Shown in pieces: positions 8,997 through 18,900 of a stretch of DNA of 33,815 nucleotides (the stretch's first letter is position 1; every line of letters starts with the position of its first letter). The position numbers and the translations under genes are program-made. Where the stretch lies: positions 1-33,815 of the forward strand of contig JALKBU010000551.1 of assembly GCA_023091735.1 (NCBI GenBank). Reading direction: 5' to 3'. This DNA is from Trichomonas tenax (taxonomy: Eukaryota > Parabasalia > Trichomonadida > Trichomonadidae). The notes beneath the pieces are model-generated. The model was not told where the DNA came from. It made no database searches and saw only the letters and a program-made list of their open reading frames with translations.

Positions 8997-10001
8997 ATGT
9001 CCTCTGAACAACCGGTTGAACAAGTTGAAGTTGAAGTCGAAGAGGCCTCCTCCTCCCACTTCACAGCCCGTGCCACATTCACAGGCCACAACCAGGCTAT
9101 CGAAGCTATCGAGGTCGATGCTAACCACAACACACTCGTTTCCTCCTCCCGCGATAAGACAGCCCTTGTCTGGAAGCTTACACGCACACAGGAGCAGTGG
9201 GCACAGCCATACACACGCCTTGCTGGCCACAACCACTTCGTTTCCGATGTTTCCCTCTCCCGCGATGCCTCCCACCTTCTTACATCCTCCTGGGATAACA
9301 CACTCCGCCTTTGGGACCTCGCTACACGCACAACAAAGAAGCTCTTCCTTGGCCACAAGAAGGATGTCTTAGGCGTTACATTCTCCCCATGCAACCGCCG
9401 TATCATCTCCGTCGGCCGTGATAACCTCGTCAAGATCTGGAACATCCTTGGTGAGAACAAGGCTGAGCTCCAGTGTTCTTCCTGGGTTACATCCGTAGCT
9501 TGCGCTCCAATGGCTGATGAGCACTCCCCACTCATCATCGCTGTCGGCTGCTGGGACGGCAAGGTCTACATCTGGTCCATCGAGGCGGAAGCTAAGCTCA
9601 TCAAGGAGTTCAAGGCTCACGATGGCCGCTGCACATCTGTTGACTTCACACCAGATGGCAAATGGATTATCACAGGTGGCTCCGACCGCAAAGTTGTCAT
9701 GTGGGTCACAGAGACAGGTGCTAAGACCATCTCCTTTACAGCGCCAGCTCCAGTCCACTCCGTCGCTGCCTGCCCAACACAGGCCTGGATCTGCGCTGCC
9801 ACATACGAGGGCATTGCTGTCTGGGATATCGGTGCTAAGCAGCAGATCGACCTCGTCCAGCCAAACTTCAAGCCACTCGGCAAGAGAGAGGCCGGCCGCA
9901 CACCAGACTGCACATGCCTCGCCTGGGCTGCCGATGGTTCCGTCCTTTACTCCGGCTACAACGACGGCTCCATCCGCGCTTGGGAGGTCAAGTCTGCTTA
10001 A
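8997..10001 (+). CDS. RACK1: RACK1-type seven-WD40 beta-propeller protein
   Basis: A 334-residue protein built of seven WD40 repeats. RACK1 sits on the head of the 40S ribosomal subunit and scaffolds signalling kinases. Diagnostic features are the GH...V blocks, the third-blade sequence LFLGHKKDVLGVTFSPCNRR followed by VKIWNILGE, PLIIAVGCWDGKVYIW in blade five, and TQAWICAATYEGIAVWDIGA in blade six. All match RACK1 in order. The ATG at 8997 gives the family's normal length; codons further upstream in this frame have no ATG. Codon use is strongly biased to C-ending and GC-rich codons, unlike most neighbours, as expected for a ribosome-level expressed gene. The stop is part of TAAA, the trichomonad poly(A) signal. 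Confidence 0.95.
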   Translation: MSSEQPVEQVEVEVEEASSSHFTARATFTGHNQAIEAIEVDANHNTLVSSSRDKTALVWKLTRTQEQWAQPYTRLAGHNHFVSDVSLSRDASHLLTSSWDNTLRLWDLATRTTKKLFLGHKKDVLGVTFSPCNRRIISVGRDNLVKIWNILGENKAELQCSSWVTSVACAPMADEHSPLIIAVGCWDGKVYIWSIEAEAKLIKEFKAHDGRCTSVDFTPDGKWIITGGSDRKVVMWVTETGAKTISFTAPAPVHSVAACPTQAWICAATYEGIAVWDIGAKQQIDLVQPNFKPLGKREAGRTPDCTCLAWAADGSVLYSGYNDGSIRAWEVKSA

Positions 10002-10088
10002 ACCTAAATTATCTTATAATAAATCAATGTTACATCCGAAATATGTTGATTTTATTTGCTGTCAATTACTTTTAGTTAATGATTAAAA

Positions 10089-10361
10089 TTAAAGCATCAC
10101 TTCAGAACATGATATGAATTGCAAAACCATCACTTGGAGCTGTATCCTATTGTTATAAGCACCGTATATCGCAAAGTCAATAAATCTAAATCCTTTTGTT
10201 ATATATAAACTAGTGATTCCGACTATTTTGTCATTATGACTATTATTTAATATGAATTCATTAGGAAGCTTAAAATGGAACCTATTTGGTTTAATTGAAT
10301 CTCTATAAGCATTTAATGAATTAGAATTGAACAATGGGTTTAAAGGAATTTGATGTGACAT
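10089..10361 (-). pseudogene. Maverick-associated protein fragment
   Basis: Ninety residues from an ATG, beginning MSHQIPLNPLFNSNSLNAYR, with FKLPNEFIL and IVGITSLYITKGFRFIDFAI further on. The alternating hydrophobic pattern suggests beta strands. It ends only 90 bases after the RACK1 stop, converging with it, so it is probably the truncated N-terminal part of a longer element protein, conceivably a structural one. That role is a guess from context. Confidence 0.35.
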
Positions 10362-10385
10362 TTTAACAAAAATAAAATACTATTT

Positions 10386-10706
10386 TTATGCGTTAGTGAC
10401 TTGAGATTTATTTACTAGTTGTGTCTTTAATATTTCAATCTTTTCCTCAAGTTTTAATATCTTTTGTTTAATTTCTTCAAGCGGTTGCTTAATTTTTCGG
10501 AACTGTATTCTGTTGTTCTTATTAGTGATGACATAAAAACCTTCTGGAACGTTTCCTGTCTTTACATAATCTAATAGTATTTTAGTTTTTTGACTTGCTT
10601 TTATTTTTCCCAGTTAGTTGTAAACATTTGGTTATTTCATACCTAGTGGTATTTCATAATCAAATGTTTTAAAATCTACTTCGTCATGTCCTTTAGTAAT
10701 TACTTA
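10386..10706 (-). pseudogene. Frameshifted relic of an element-encoded coiled-coil protein
   Basis: Two open pieces in different frames. The upstream piece (10632-10706) reads about 24 residues with FDYEIPLGMK and then stops. The downstream piece (10386-10613) reads 75 residues with TGNVPEGFYVITNKNNRIQF followed by a charged coiled coil (PLEEIKQKILKLEEKIEILK). No start codon is left. It lies between the 90-residue fragment and the integrase fragment. The product is not recognised. Confidence 0.35.
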
Positions 10707-10810
10707 TAAATATAAATAATAAAAATATTTTTTTTTAATCAGAATGGGCAGAAAAATTTATGACAAGAATTTTAGAGAACTAGAAATTATCAGAAAACGA
10801 AGAAGAATAA

Positions 10811-11110
10811 CACATTACAAGCTATGTTGCAAGTTATTGCTTTGAAGTTCTCCATGCTGACATTCATTATTATCACAAACAGTGCAGAGATTACCTCTAT
10901 GCAATCATTGATGATCACTCACGTTTTCTACTCGACTATCAATTCATGGATCATAAAACTGGAATTAACACATGGAAGGTTGTTGAGAGGTCAATGGCAG
11001 CACTCGGAAAATCTCCCTACGCATTTTGGGTGGACAGCGGTTGCGAAAATAAGGGTGAATTTCTCAGAAATTGCACAGATGTAAATGTATTGAAGTTTAG
11101 TGGGGTTTAA
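10811..11110 (+). pseudogene. Integrase (rve, DDE-type) catalytic-core fragment
   Basis: Ninety-nine residues of a retroviral-type integrase core. LHADIHYY supplies the first catalytic Asp, IIDDHSRFLLDYQF is the family's second strand pair, and FWVDSGCENKGEFL supplies the second catalytic Asp with the D-G-ENKG context. The third acidic residue is absent because the frame closes at 11108-11110. A stop precedes the fragment immediately, and a basic piece in another frame (from the ATG at 10744, ending RKRRRITHYKLCCK) may be its displaced N terminus. The form matches integrases of Maverick/Polinton elements better than LTR-retrotransposon integrases. Inactive as it stands. Confidence 0.65.
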
Positions 11111-11139
11111 TAAATTTATGTGTAGGGTTTTTATCTGCT

Positions 11140-11678
11140 TTAGTTTCTGAAAGTTAAATGATATTTTGAAGTAATGTATTCGTTGTTGTTATATCAGCTT
11201 TCTTCAATAATTCTTCATTTATCTTTTTAACATCTTCATCATATTCTATTTGATTAACTTTTTTATTTAATTCTTCATTTATCTTTTAAATTTCTCCATC
11301 ATATTCTATTTGATTAACTTTCATTGCTATATCATTTATTAACTTTTGTATTAATTCTTCATTCAAATCAAACTTACCGACTTTTAATATCTTTTGGAAA
11401 GCATTTAATGCGTAATATTTTTGTTCTTCAGGTGGTATTTTCGTAATGTCATCCGTTATTCCTTTTATTTTCGAATTCATGAATAAAATTTCTTTAATGT
11501 TTGAAATTTTTGCACCACCTTTTGAAACAAATCTAAATGTACCATTTTCTAAAACTATTTCTAAATCACCATAACGTATTTTTTCAATAGTCTTACTTGA
11601 TGCTGCATTAAAACTGAAATTTGCATAATCAACAATAACTTTACCATTAATTGTTCGTATTTGGTTTTGTTTGCTCAT
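11140..11678 (-). pseudogene. Element-encoded protein with a premature stop
   Basis: Reads 130 residues from the ATG at 11678 (begins MSKQNQIRTINGKVIVDYAN; contains LEIVLENGTFRFVSKGGAKI and IPPEEQKYYALNAFQKILK) to a TAA at 11286. The same frame then continues about 48 more residues to a TAA at 11140. The part around the internal stop is a 20-residue tandem repeat (K-VNQIEYD--- KINEEL) encoded by two 60-base units. One nonsense change therefore separates a C-terminal tail of helical repeats from a mixed N-terminal domain. It starts 3 bases after the stop of the preceding gene, as in a packed transposon. The product is not recognised. Confidence 0.5.
11211..11330. repeat. Two 60-base tandem units
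   Basis: Bases 11211-11270 and 11271-11330 are tandem copies with an exact 60-base period. ATATTCTATTTGATTAACTT is identical in both. The units encode a 20-residue helical repeat on the minus strand, within the broken gene at 11140-11678. Confidence 0.75.
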
Positions 11679-11681
11679 TAC

Positions 11682-12239
11682 CTACCTAGGTCTCTTAAAC
11701 AATTTATATACCGTTGCAGTATCAAATTCAACCCAATCTTCATTGACTTTATTAAAGTCTAAATATTTGCCAGCATCTGGTAAATAAACTTTGGTATTAC
11801 TCTTATTAAATACAACAGAAATATTGTAATTAATATCATGTAGCGTTTTCAAACGACTAAATGCTCCAGCATGAATCATTGTCCTTCTTTGTTCTTTTGT
11901 TGGTATACCATTAATAACCTTTGGGGCTACAACATTAATTTCATTTTTAACATCTACTAAGTACTCACCAATGTTGGAGCTCCAAAGGTTATTAATGGTA
12001 TACCACTGCTTGTTTCCAGTTAGTAATTTGATTAGCATTGATATATGTTGATATAGGTGCATGTTTAGGTACATCAGCTGGGTCAATAGAAGTAGAACGT
12101 GGTCTGATTGAACCTGACCTCGGCTGTGGTCTGATAGAAGGTTGAGGTGTGCCACGAGCTTTACCTTTTTTATGTTTTCAAGGAAGTGATTCAGATTAAT
12201 AGGTCTCTTAGTCCTACTGATTAAGTCTTTCTTATACAT
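11682..12239 (-). pseudogene. Element-encoded Pro-rich protein gene, frameshifted and rearranged
   Basis: An ATG-started frame of 185 codons is open throughout, but it is probably a composite. At an A6 run near residue 26 the frame appears to slip: the alternative frame reads GTPQPSIRPQPRSGSIRPRS, a coherent Pro/Arg/Ser-rich stretch, for about 60 residues. The middle of the gene contains a 35-base inverted duplication (11902-11936 against 11970-12004) that reverses part of its own coding sequence. The C-terminal segment (VYLPDAGKYLDFNKVNEDWV and on to the stop) looks intact. It lies 3 bases upstream of the next broken gene and 9 bases downstream of the previous one. The product is not recognised. 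Confidence 0.45.
11902..12004. repeat. Foldback inverted duplication within an element gene
   Basis: GGTATACCATTAATAACCTT at 11902-11921, continuing to 11936, is repeated in reverse complement at 11970-12004. The arms are 35 bases with two mismatches and the spacer is 33 bases. It gives a long potential hairpin inside the coding sequence at 11682-12239 and probably arose by template switching. Confidence 0.8.
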
Positions 12240-12248
12240 TTTTCTCTG

Positions 12249-12815
12249 TCAATCCAGATCAGTAGCTTCCTCATTCCTAGCCTGAATCATATCCCATATT
12301 GCCCCATAACTGATTTTAGCTGGATAACCTTTCTCATCATCAATAAACTGTGCCGCGTAATCAGTACCGTATGCAACTTCTGTTTTATCATCCCACGGAT
12401 AATTTTCAATAAATTATTTTACAAAATCTTTATACAATAATATTCTATTTATTTTATCTTCAGCATCATCATGTGAAACATAAATAATTGGTATTGTAAT
12501 TACTTTTTTAATTGACTCAAATGTTGAATCTGTTTCTGAACCAGTTCTATTAATATAAAATAACATGTGATCATTTTTATCATTATTTGATATCTTAATT
12601 ATTTCTTTTATTATACTTAATGTCTTACCTTTATTTTGTTTTTTTATTGCTGCTGTAATTGAGTTATAATAAGAATCTGTCATAGGTATTTTATTTAATA
12701 ATTCTTTATTTAAGTCTGATGAATTTTCTTGTAGGCAATCATTTATACATTCATTAACAAATTCATCATATTTTTGTTCAAAATCACTATATTCTTCTTC
12801 ATAATCTCCAGACAT
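12249..12815 (-). pseudogene. Acidic element-encoded protein gene with one nonsense mutation
   Basis: Starts at an ATG (MSGDYEEEYSDFEQKYDEFV) and runs 133 codons to a TAA at 12414. The frame then stays open for a further 54 residues (FIENYPWDDKTEVAYGTDYA and so on, including AKISYGAIWDMIQARNEEAT) to TGA at 12249. The tail has good protein-like composition, so a single substitution separates the two parts. The N-terminal third is acidic; the middle contains SITAAIKKQNKGKTLSIIKE and a hydrophobic VITIPIIYVSHDD strand. It heads the three-gene minus-strand cluster and is divergent from the broken plus-strand gene at 12892. Confidence 0.45.
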
Positions 12816-12891
12816 TTTTTATAATTTATTAAATAATCACATTGTTCTTTTTATATTATTTATTTTCAAACCGAATTTTACTTTATTAAGA

Positions 12892-13353
12892 ATGAATAAA
12901 GAATTCATTAATGTAAATAAATTGAATGATTAAAACCAATATTAAATGATGTTAAACAAATTGATGTTTATTTCACTGATTACTATAAAAATAGCTTGTA
13001 TAAGACATATAATATAAAAGCACTTAAGTTTGCATTTGATCAGAAATGGATTAGTAATGAAGAAATTTGGAAATATCTTCCACAAATGAAGTATATTTAC
13101 CTTTGAATTGAAAGCAATTACCTTTAAAAAAGAACTTCATAAGCTTATGATTAAAACTGAATTAATAAAAGTTGAAGAATATGAACATCATAAATATAAA
13201 CTTACTAAAATAGAAAATGATAAATTAAAAGAACAAATAATCAAGAAATATGATGAAGAGAATTCGAAGAAAATGGAAAATTTTATTGATGATACTAAAG
13301 ATAATTATGAAACTGAATTTGATGCATGTATTCCAGATGAAGAAATAAGTTAA
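12892..13353 (+). pseudogene. Element-encoded gene broken by at least two frameshifts
   Basis: Three consecutive open pieces in different frames. The first is MNKEFINVNKLND from the ATG at 12892. The second reads KPILNDVKQIDVYFTDYYKN and continues to 13107. The third reads FELKAITFKKELHKLMIKTE and ends in a charged helix and an acidic tail at 13353. Each piece takes over where the previous frame closes, which is the pattern of indel decay. The product is not recognised. Sequence composition matches the minus-strand element genes beside it. Confidence 0.4.
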
Positions 13354-13354
13354 T

Positions 13355-14103
13355 TTCTAATTTAATTTTATTGCGTTGTAAGGTTACAATACAAGTTCAT
13401 TATATATCAAAATCAAGTATGTTATCATGCCATAGTGATGAATATACAACGCCATATTTGGCGATGTTAAATAATAAACACCTTCATTTGCTAAAATTTC
13501 AGCAACCCTTTGTGATCATGTATTTAACAACTTCCCATAAACCAAAAGCAATATAATATCAATCAATATTTTCTGATTTATGGACCGATGTACTTCATTA
13601 ATTTAGGAAGTCAATAAACCAAACAATTGACATCGAATCTTTTAATTATATCAATAATTTTATCCACATGGTCATAACCTATTGCACCTGTTATTGAATT
13701 GTATTTGATTCATCTAAGATTTGATTTTCAAGTCGAAATTTAGGGATTTATCATAGTGATCATCATTTTAAGACAATTCTCATCAAGAATATGCTTAAAT
13801 AATGTAATGTTGAGGAATTTTTTACAAGCAAAAATTCAATATGGAAAATCAAAATTTTCGTGCAATATCATTGCAATATTATGCAATTGCAGTTGCCATA
13901 CATTTATTATTGTAGTTTAAATTCTGTCTGTTGGCACAGTAACTGATCGAAGGGTTTCTGTGTAAGTATCACAATTTTTTGTGCTCACATGAATTAATTA
14001 GCTGAGAGCAAAAAGTTCTCTGAGTTTCCAAGCAGTTCACATAGAAAACTAGGGTTCAAATAACCTTATAATAACACTATCGTAAACCGTTTCTTTACAT
14101 TTT
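13355..14103. other. Intergenic region with faint coding relics
   Basis: About 750 bases without an intact gene. On the minus strand, short stretches such as GLWEVVKYMITKG near 13500-13545 and GYDHVDKIIDIIKRFDVN near 13610-13675 look like remains of helical-repeat proteins, possibly ankyrin type. They are too short and too broken to name. Confidence 0.35.
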
Positions 14104-14987
14104 ATGGGATCCGAATGCGATAATTCTCTACTTGATAATAATCAGAATCAATGCCTTTAATATGATAATAGAGTTGAAATTCAGAACACACAGAGTGCAT
14201 TGAGCATAAATTATGATTCAAAAAAACATAAAATCAATTTCGAATATCCATGCGCAAGTCCACAAAACTGTTATCCATATGAAATACTATTATATCCAGG
14301 AAAATATTTCCTTGAAATTTGGGGTGCACAAGGCGAGAATGTAACAAATGGATACAATAATGTCGCAAATGTTCCGGGAGGCACAGGAGGCTACTCATGT
14401 GGTGTCTACAATGCCATCCAGAAAACAAAATTATATTTACACTTAGGAGGCACATCAAACTTAACAGTATTTAATGAAACAACATATAATGGCGGGGGAA
14501 CCACTGGAAGTACCTCAGATGCAAGCGGTGGTGGTGCAAGTGACTTTAGGACATCTTCGGGAAATTGGAATCAGAATTTTGATTCTAGAATTCTTATTGC
14601 TGGAGGCGGTGGTAGCTCTTTTAACTCGAATTCATTATCTTTTTTTTTTGGTGTAAAGGGTAGCGGATTAAAAGGTGGGAAAAGATTCAAGAGGTCTTTC
14701 TGCAGTTGGAACTCAAACAGGATGTGACAATACTGCATATGCGTTTTGTGGAGGCCTCGGAATTGGATCTTCTGGTTGGTATGGTGCAGGCAGCGGTGGT
14801 AATCATAAGAATACCAATGATAATTTACGGCAAGGATCAGGCGGTGGAGGTGGTTCAGGAAGTATTGAAGGCGTGATTTCGTTCGATAAATGGAAAGCAA
14901 TCACCGATTTTTTCTAATTACTTTGGTCCTGGATCAGCTTCGATTACAATGATCGATGAATTTCAGAATCTTAAGGGGGAAACTTAG
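14104..14987 (+). pseudogene. Broken glycine-rich surface-type protein gene
   Basis: From ATG GGA TCC at 14104 the frame meets a TAA after 18 codons, then reads on through INFEYPCASPQNCYPYEILL and YPGKYFLEIWGAQGE to a Gly-rich domain. Two further frame slips are visible in short runs: at GGGAAAA near 14677 (after GSGLKGG, with the frame resuming at KDSRGLSAVGTQ) and at T6 near 14907 (resuming at SNYFGPGSASITMI). The last stop is at 14985. The PCASPQNC..Y...L.PG.Y.LE.WGAQG opening followed by GGxGGY and repeated GGGG stretches belongs to the expanded glycine-rich protein family of trichomonads, related to the Gly-rich domain of ALK/LTK receptors. One nonsense plus two frameshifts mark it as inactive, unless the run-length differences are sequencing errors. 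Confidence 0.65.
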
Positions 14988-15168
14988 AATTGAGGTTTTT
15001 CTAAATTTAGGATCGCAGCAATTGCCTATGAAATATTTATTGAATTGAGTTAATCTTGAAATAAAACTTTATTTATGAATAATTTTAAAATTACCTGCAT
15101 TGCTTTAGATTAATAGTTACTCATAATCCGTTGATATAAAGCTGAAGAGACTAATCATCACATAGATT

Positions 15169-15535
15169 ATGGCTTGTCTAAAATTGATATGCAAAGTCGG
15201 CGAAACTCGTTTTTTAACTCACTGGATTAACTTCTTGCGAAGTTATTGAACTCCAATGTACAAAATCATGTTGTGCATGATATATTAAAGAATTAGCTAA
15301 CAAAGTCTATATTTCATTAAAAAATTAGATATATCTTGCATCAAAAAAATTGATTTTCCATGATGTGCTTTACTCATTATAATATATTATATTCCCTTTG
15401 TATAGCATTTTTATAATGTAAAATACGTTGTTGTCGATGATAAATAGGTAAATCTAATCACAAATATGTTTTTTTTTTAAAAAAAAGTATTCCAAGTGTT
15501 CACACATAAGCTCTGTGTGTTATTCTCCCAAAAAT
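15169..15535 (+). repeat. 365-bp dispersed repeat, copy A
   Basis: This starts ATGGCTTGTCTAAAATTGAT and ends TTATTCTCCCAAAAAT. It is about 95% identical by eye to the reverse complement of 32837-33200, with sharp boundaries on both sides. It has no terminal inverted repeats, no clear target-site duplication and no long ORF, and it contains T and A runs in its right half. Non-autonomous element or a fragment of a larger one. Confidence 0.9.
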
Positions 15536-15981
15536 AATGATGATTCTTTTTGCGCGGCTAAATTTGACAAATTTATTAAATTGAGAAGAATTGGTCTGAT
15601 ATAATATATTTAGACTCATAGTCTTTATATTAAAAAAAAATTACATAATGTTATATGAGTACATAATAGAAACATAGTGTATCAATTTGAAATTCAAATT
15701 TTATATTTTTGTAATAAATTATTCTAAAATTAAAGTCTATTCTTGAAATCATAAATAGGCAACATAAAGGTCGATTTAAATCCAAGTAATGATTAGGTAA
15801 TTCAAAAATTATTCCTGAAAAACACGATTTGAAGCTAAATTCTTTTTAAAATATATAGTATACATCAAGTAGAATCAGAATTTAAAGTTAAAAGAGAATT
15901 CTTTTTTGTAGCGGAAACTTGACATTAAAAAATTTAATATCGAAAAAACGAATATTTTTTTAATTTTTCAAATTCAAAAAA
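15536..15981. other. Intergenic region upstream of the K/E-rich gene
   Basis: About 450 AT-rich bases with no gene. It should carry the promoter of the gene starting at 15982. The last bases, TTTTTCAAATTCAAAAAA before the ATG, contain TCAAAT, which departs from the TCAYTW initiator at one position. Confidence 0.5.
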
Positions 15982-18900
15982 ATGAGCTGCCGAATGTCGC
16001 CGGTGGCTTCTGAGTATTTGGATTTACTCGACAAAATGCGCATCTACAAATTGCATTTAAAGGCTCTCAAGGAAATACGTCCTACGCTGACTTCGCCGCA
16101 TAATCCCGTTCAAAGGTCTTCTACGCAGATGATTCAACGAAAACAAAACAGTTTGGATAGACTAAAGAAATCCAACAACGAAAGGATGGAACTCCTCAAG
16201 CAATATTATGGTGAATTTTCACAGCCGAATCCTGCAAATAAAGCACAAGGAAATACAGACTGGCTCAAGGAACTAAAAGAACAGGACAGCAAACTCACTC
16301 CTGTCAACTATTTACGGCCAGCGACACAATCTTCGCTGATTCAGCCTTATAAGCAAAGCACACTTTACAGCGATGACGGGTTAACTGTCATTGACTCAGA
16401 AAGATCGAAAGTTTCGAATTCTAAGAAAACAAATCAATCGCAACCGAAGAAACCAATGTCTGCTGTCCTTAAAAGACCAATCAAGACGGCAACACAAAAA
16501 ACTAAGCCTACAACCGCTCAGGGTGGCTCTAAATTACCGAAATTACACGATAATCCCAAGAAAGAAAATCCTCCAGTCGAAGAAAAACCGAAAGAGAATG
16601 AAAACTTCGAAGATGAACCAGAAAACAAGGAAATCCACGATGAACAAACCGAAAAACAAAATGAAAATATGGTCAAGCAAGAAAATCAAGATAAAATGTT
16701 CAATACTGAGCAAGAAAAGTTCGGTTTGAAGAAGTCAATCGAAGACGCTATTGAAAAAGAGGGAATAGCATTTGAAGATGAATTTAATGTGAAGGATGAA
16801 GAGAAGAAAGATGATGAAGAAAACAAACACGCTGAAGAAGAAGCGAAGAAGGAAGATGAGAAACATGATGAAAATGATGAATTCACACTCGATGATAATG
16901 AAGAAGAAAAGAAGCCAGAACTCAGTCTTAAAGTTGAAGTTGCTGAAGCTCTCGAAGGCGAATATAAGGAAGAAGAGAAGAAAGAAGGCCATGATAATGA
17001 TTTCGATGACGAACCTGAAGAGCCAAAGAAGAAAGAGAAAGATTTATCTCTCAGTCTCAAAGCGGAAGTCGCGGAAGCTCTTGAAGGCGAAAAGAAGGAC
17101 GAGAATGACGATTTCGAGTCCGCAACACCAGAAGAGAAACCACATGAAGAAGAGAAGCCTCAAGAAGAAGAAAAGACAAAGGAAATATCACCTTCTCTCA
17201 GTCTCAAAGCAGAAGTTGCAGAAGCATTAGAAAACAACGATGACTTCGAAGATAATGAAGAGAAGAAGAAAGATGATGAGAAGAAGGAAGACGAAGAGAA
17301 GAAGGATGACGTTGATCTCAAGGATGCTCTTCTTGATGGATTTGGTGGCGAAGAAAAGAAGGACGAAGAGAAGCCAAAGTCTCCGAAGAAGGAGAATCTT
17401 GGACTTGTTGCTGCCATTTCAGATGCCATCGAAGAGCCAAAGAAAGCTGAAGAAGAAAAGATTGTAGAAGAGACAAAGACTGAAGAAAAGCCTCAGGAAG
17501 ATGAAAAGAAGCGAATCTTTGGTGCAATTTCCGATGCTCTCATCTCAAAGCTAAACGAAGAGAAAAAGCCCAAAGAAGAAGAGAAGCCTAAGGAAGAGCC
17601 AAAGAACGACAATGAAAAATTCGACATTGGCAACTTTGAGTATCCATTTGGCGATGACCCGATTGATGAAGATGATCAGCCAAAACCAAAAGAAAAGCCA
17701 AAGAATGAGGAAAGAGATCTTAGTTTAGGTGCAGCCTTGACAGCAGCAATTGAAACAAAGCCAGAAGAAAAGAAGGAAGAGGAACCGAAGAAAGAAGAGA
17801 AAGCTGAAGAGCCAAAGGCTGAAGAAAAGACAGTAGAAGAGGATAAGCTAAAACCACAAGCTGAGGAGAAGAAAGAAGAAAAGCCACTCAGCCTCGGCGG
17901 CGCTCTTGCTGATGCTCTTTCTGCAAAGCCAGAAGAGAAGAAGGAAGAAGAGAAGCCTAAAGAAGAAGCTCCAAAGGAGGAAGCTAAAAATGAAGAAGCA
18001 AAACCAGCTGAAGAGAAGAAGGAGGAAGAGAATCCTCTCAGCCTTGGCGGAGCCCTTGCTGATGCTCTCACAGCTAATCCAGAAGAAAAGAAGGAAGAAG
18101 AGAAACCTAAAGAAGAAGATGCAAAGCCTAATGAAGAAAAGAAGAATGAGGAAAAGCCTCAAGAAGAAGATAAGCAGGAAGAAAAGTCTCTCAGCCTAGA
18201 AGGTGCACTTGCTAATGCACTTTCTTCGAAGCCAGAAGACAAAAAGAAGGAAGAGGAGAAGAAAGAAGAAGAGAAGCCTAAAGAGGAGGAAGAGAAGAAG
18301 GAAGGTGAAAAACCTAAGGAAGAATCAAATAACCCACTCAGCCTTGTCGGGGCCCTCTCAGATGCTCTCAAGGCCGACAAGAAGGAAGAACCAAACAAAG
18401 AAGAGGAAAAGCCAAAGGATGAAGAAAAACCAAAGAAAGAAGATGATAAGAAGGTTGAAATTGCTAAACCAACAACAACACCAAAGAACGAAGAGCAGAC
18501 TAAACTTGCTGGTAACAAAGAGACAAAGTCTGCAATCAGACTCACAACACCAACAAGTGTTTCGAGACCACCAATTGAATCAAAGAAGGAAGTCAAGACT
18601 AATGCATTATACAACCAGGCAGCATTCACTAACATCTTCGGTGCTAAGCGTGAAGAGGATAAGAAGAAGGAGCAACTCATCATGAATGTCCTACAGCCTC
18701 AGAGGAAGGAAGAAGTCAACTTTGCCAACATCTTCAAGTCTCCATCACAAACAAGTCTCAAGAATGATGAGCCAAAGAAGATGTCATTCTTCTCATCATC
18801 ACAGCAGAAGCAGGACAACACACCTCCGTGGACAAAGCATCAGCCAACTATGTCTAACTTCAAGGACCAAACTCGTCCATCGGAGAACTCCGGTGCTATC

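Larger units (their letters stand above)
10084..13354. mobile_element. Degraded Maverick/Polinton-like element fragment
   Basis: A low-GC island that holds an rve-type integrase fragment plus a set of broken, closely spaced ORFs on both strands. Three minus-strand genes follow one another with gaps of only 3-9 bases, a packing that resembles a virus-like transposon and is unlike the host genes around it. Every ORF carries stops, frameshifts or rearrangements. T. vaginalis is known to be packed with Mavericks, and this looks like an internal piece. DNA polymerase B, ATPase and protease genes were not found, and no terminal repeats were seen. Limits are set by the outermost fragments, not by a target-site duplication. 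Confidence 0.6.

Noticed and set aside
8915..9913. Alternative frames over RACK1, some above 180 codons
   Set aside because: The strong codon bias of RACK1 keeps other frames open; they show no family resemblance while the RACK1 frame has seven WD40 repeats.
11211..11330. Possible CRISPR-like repeat
   Set aside because: Only two units, tandem without spacers, in coding sequence of a eukaryotic element.
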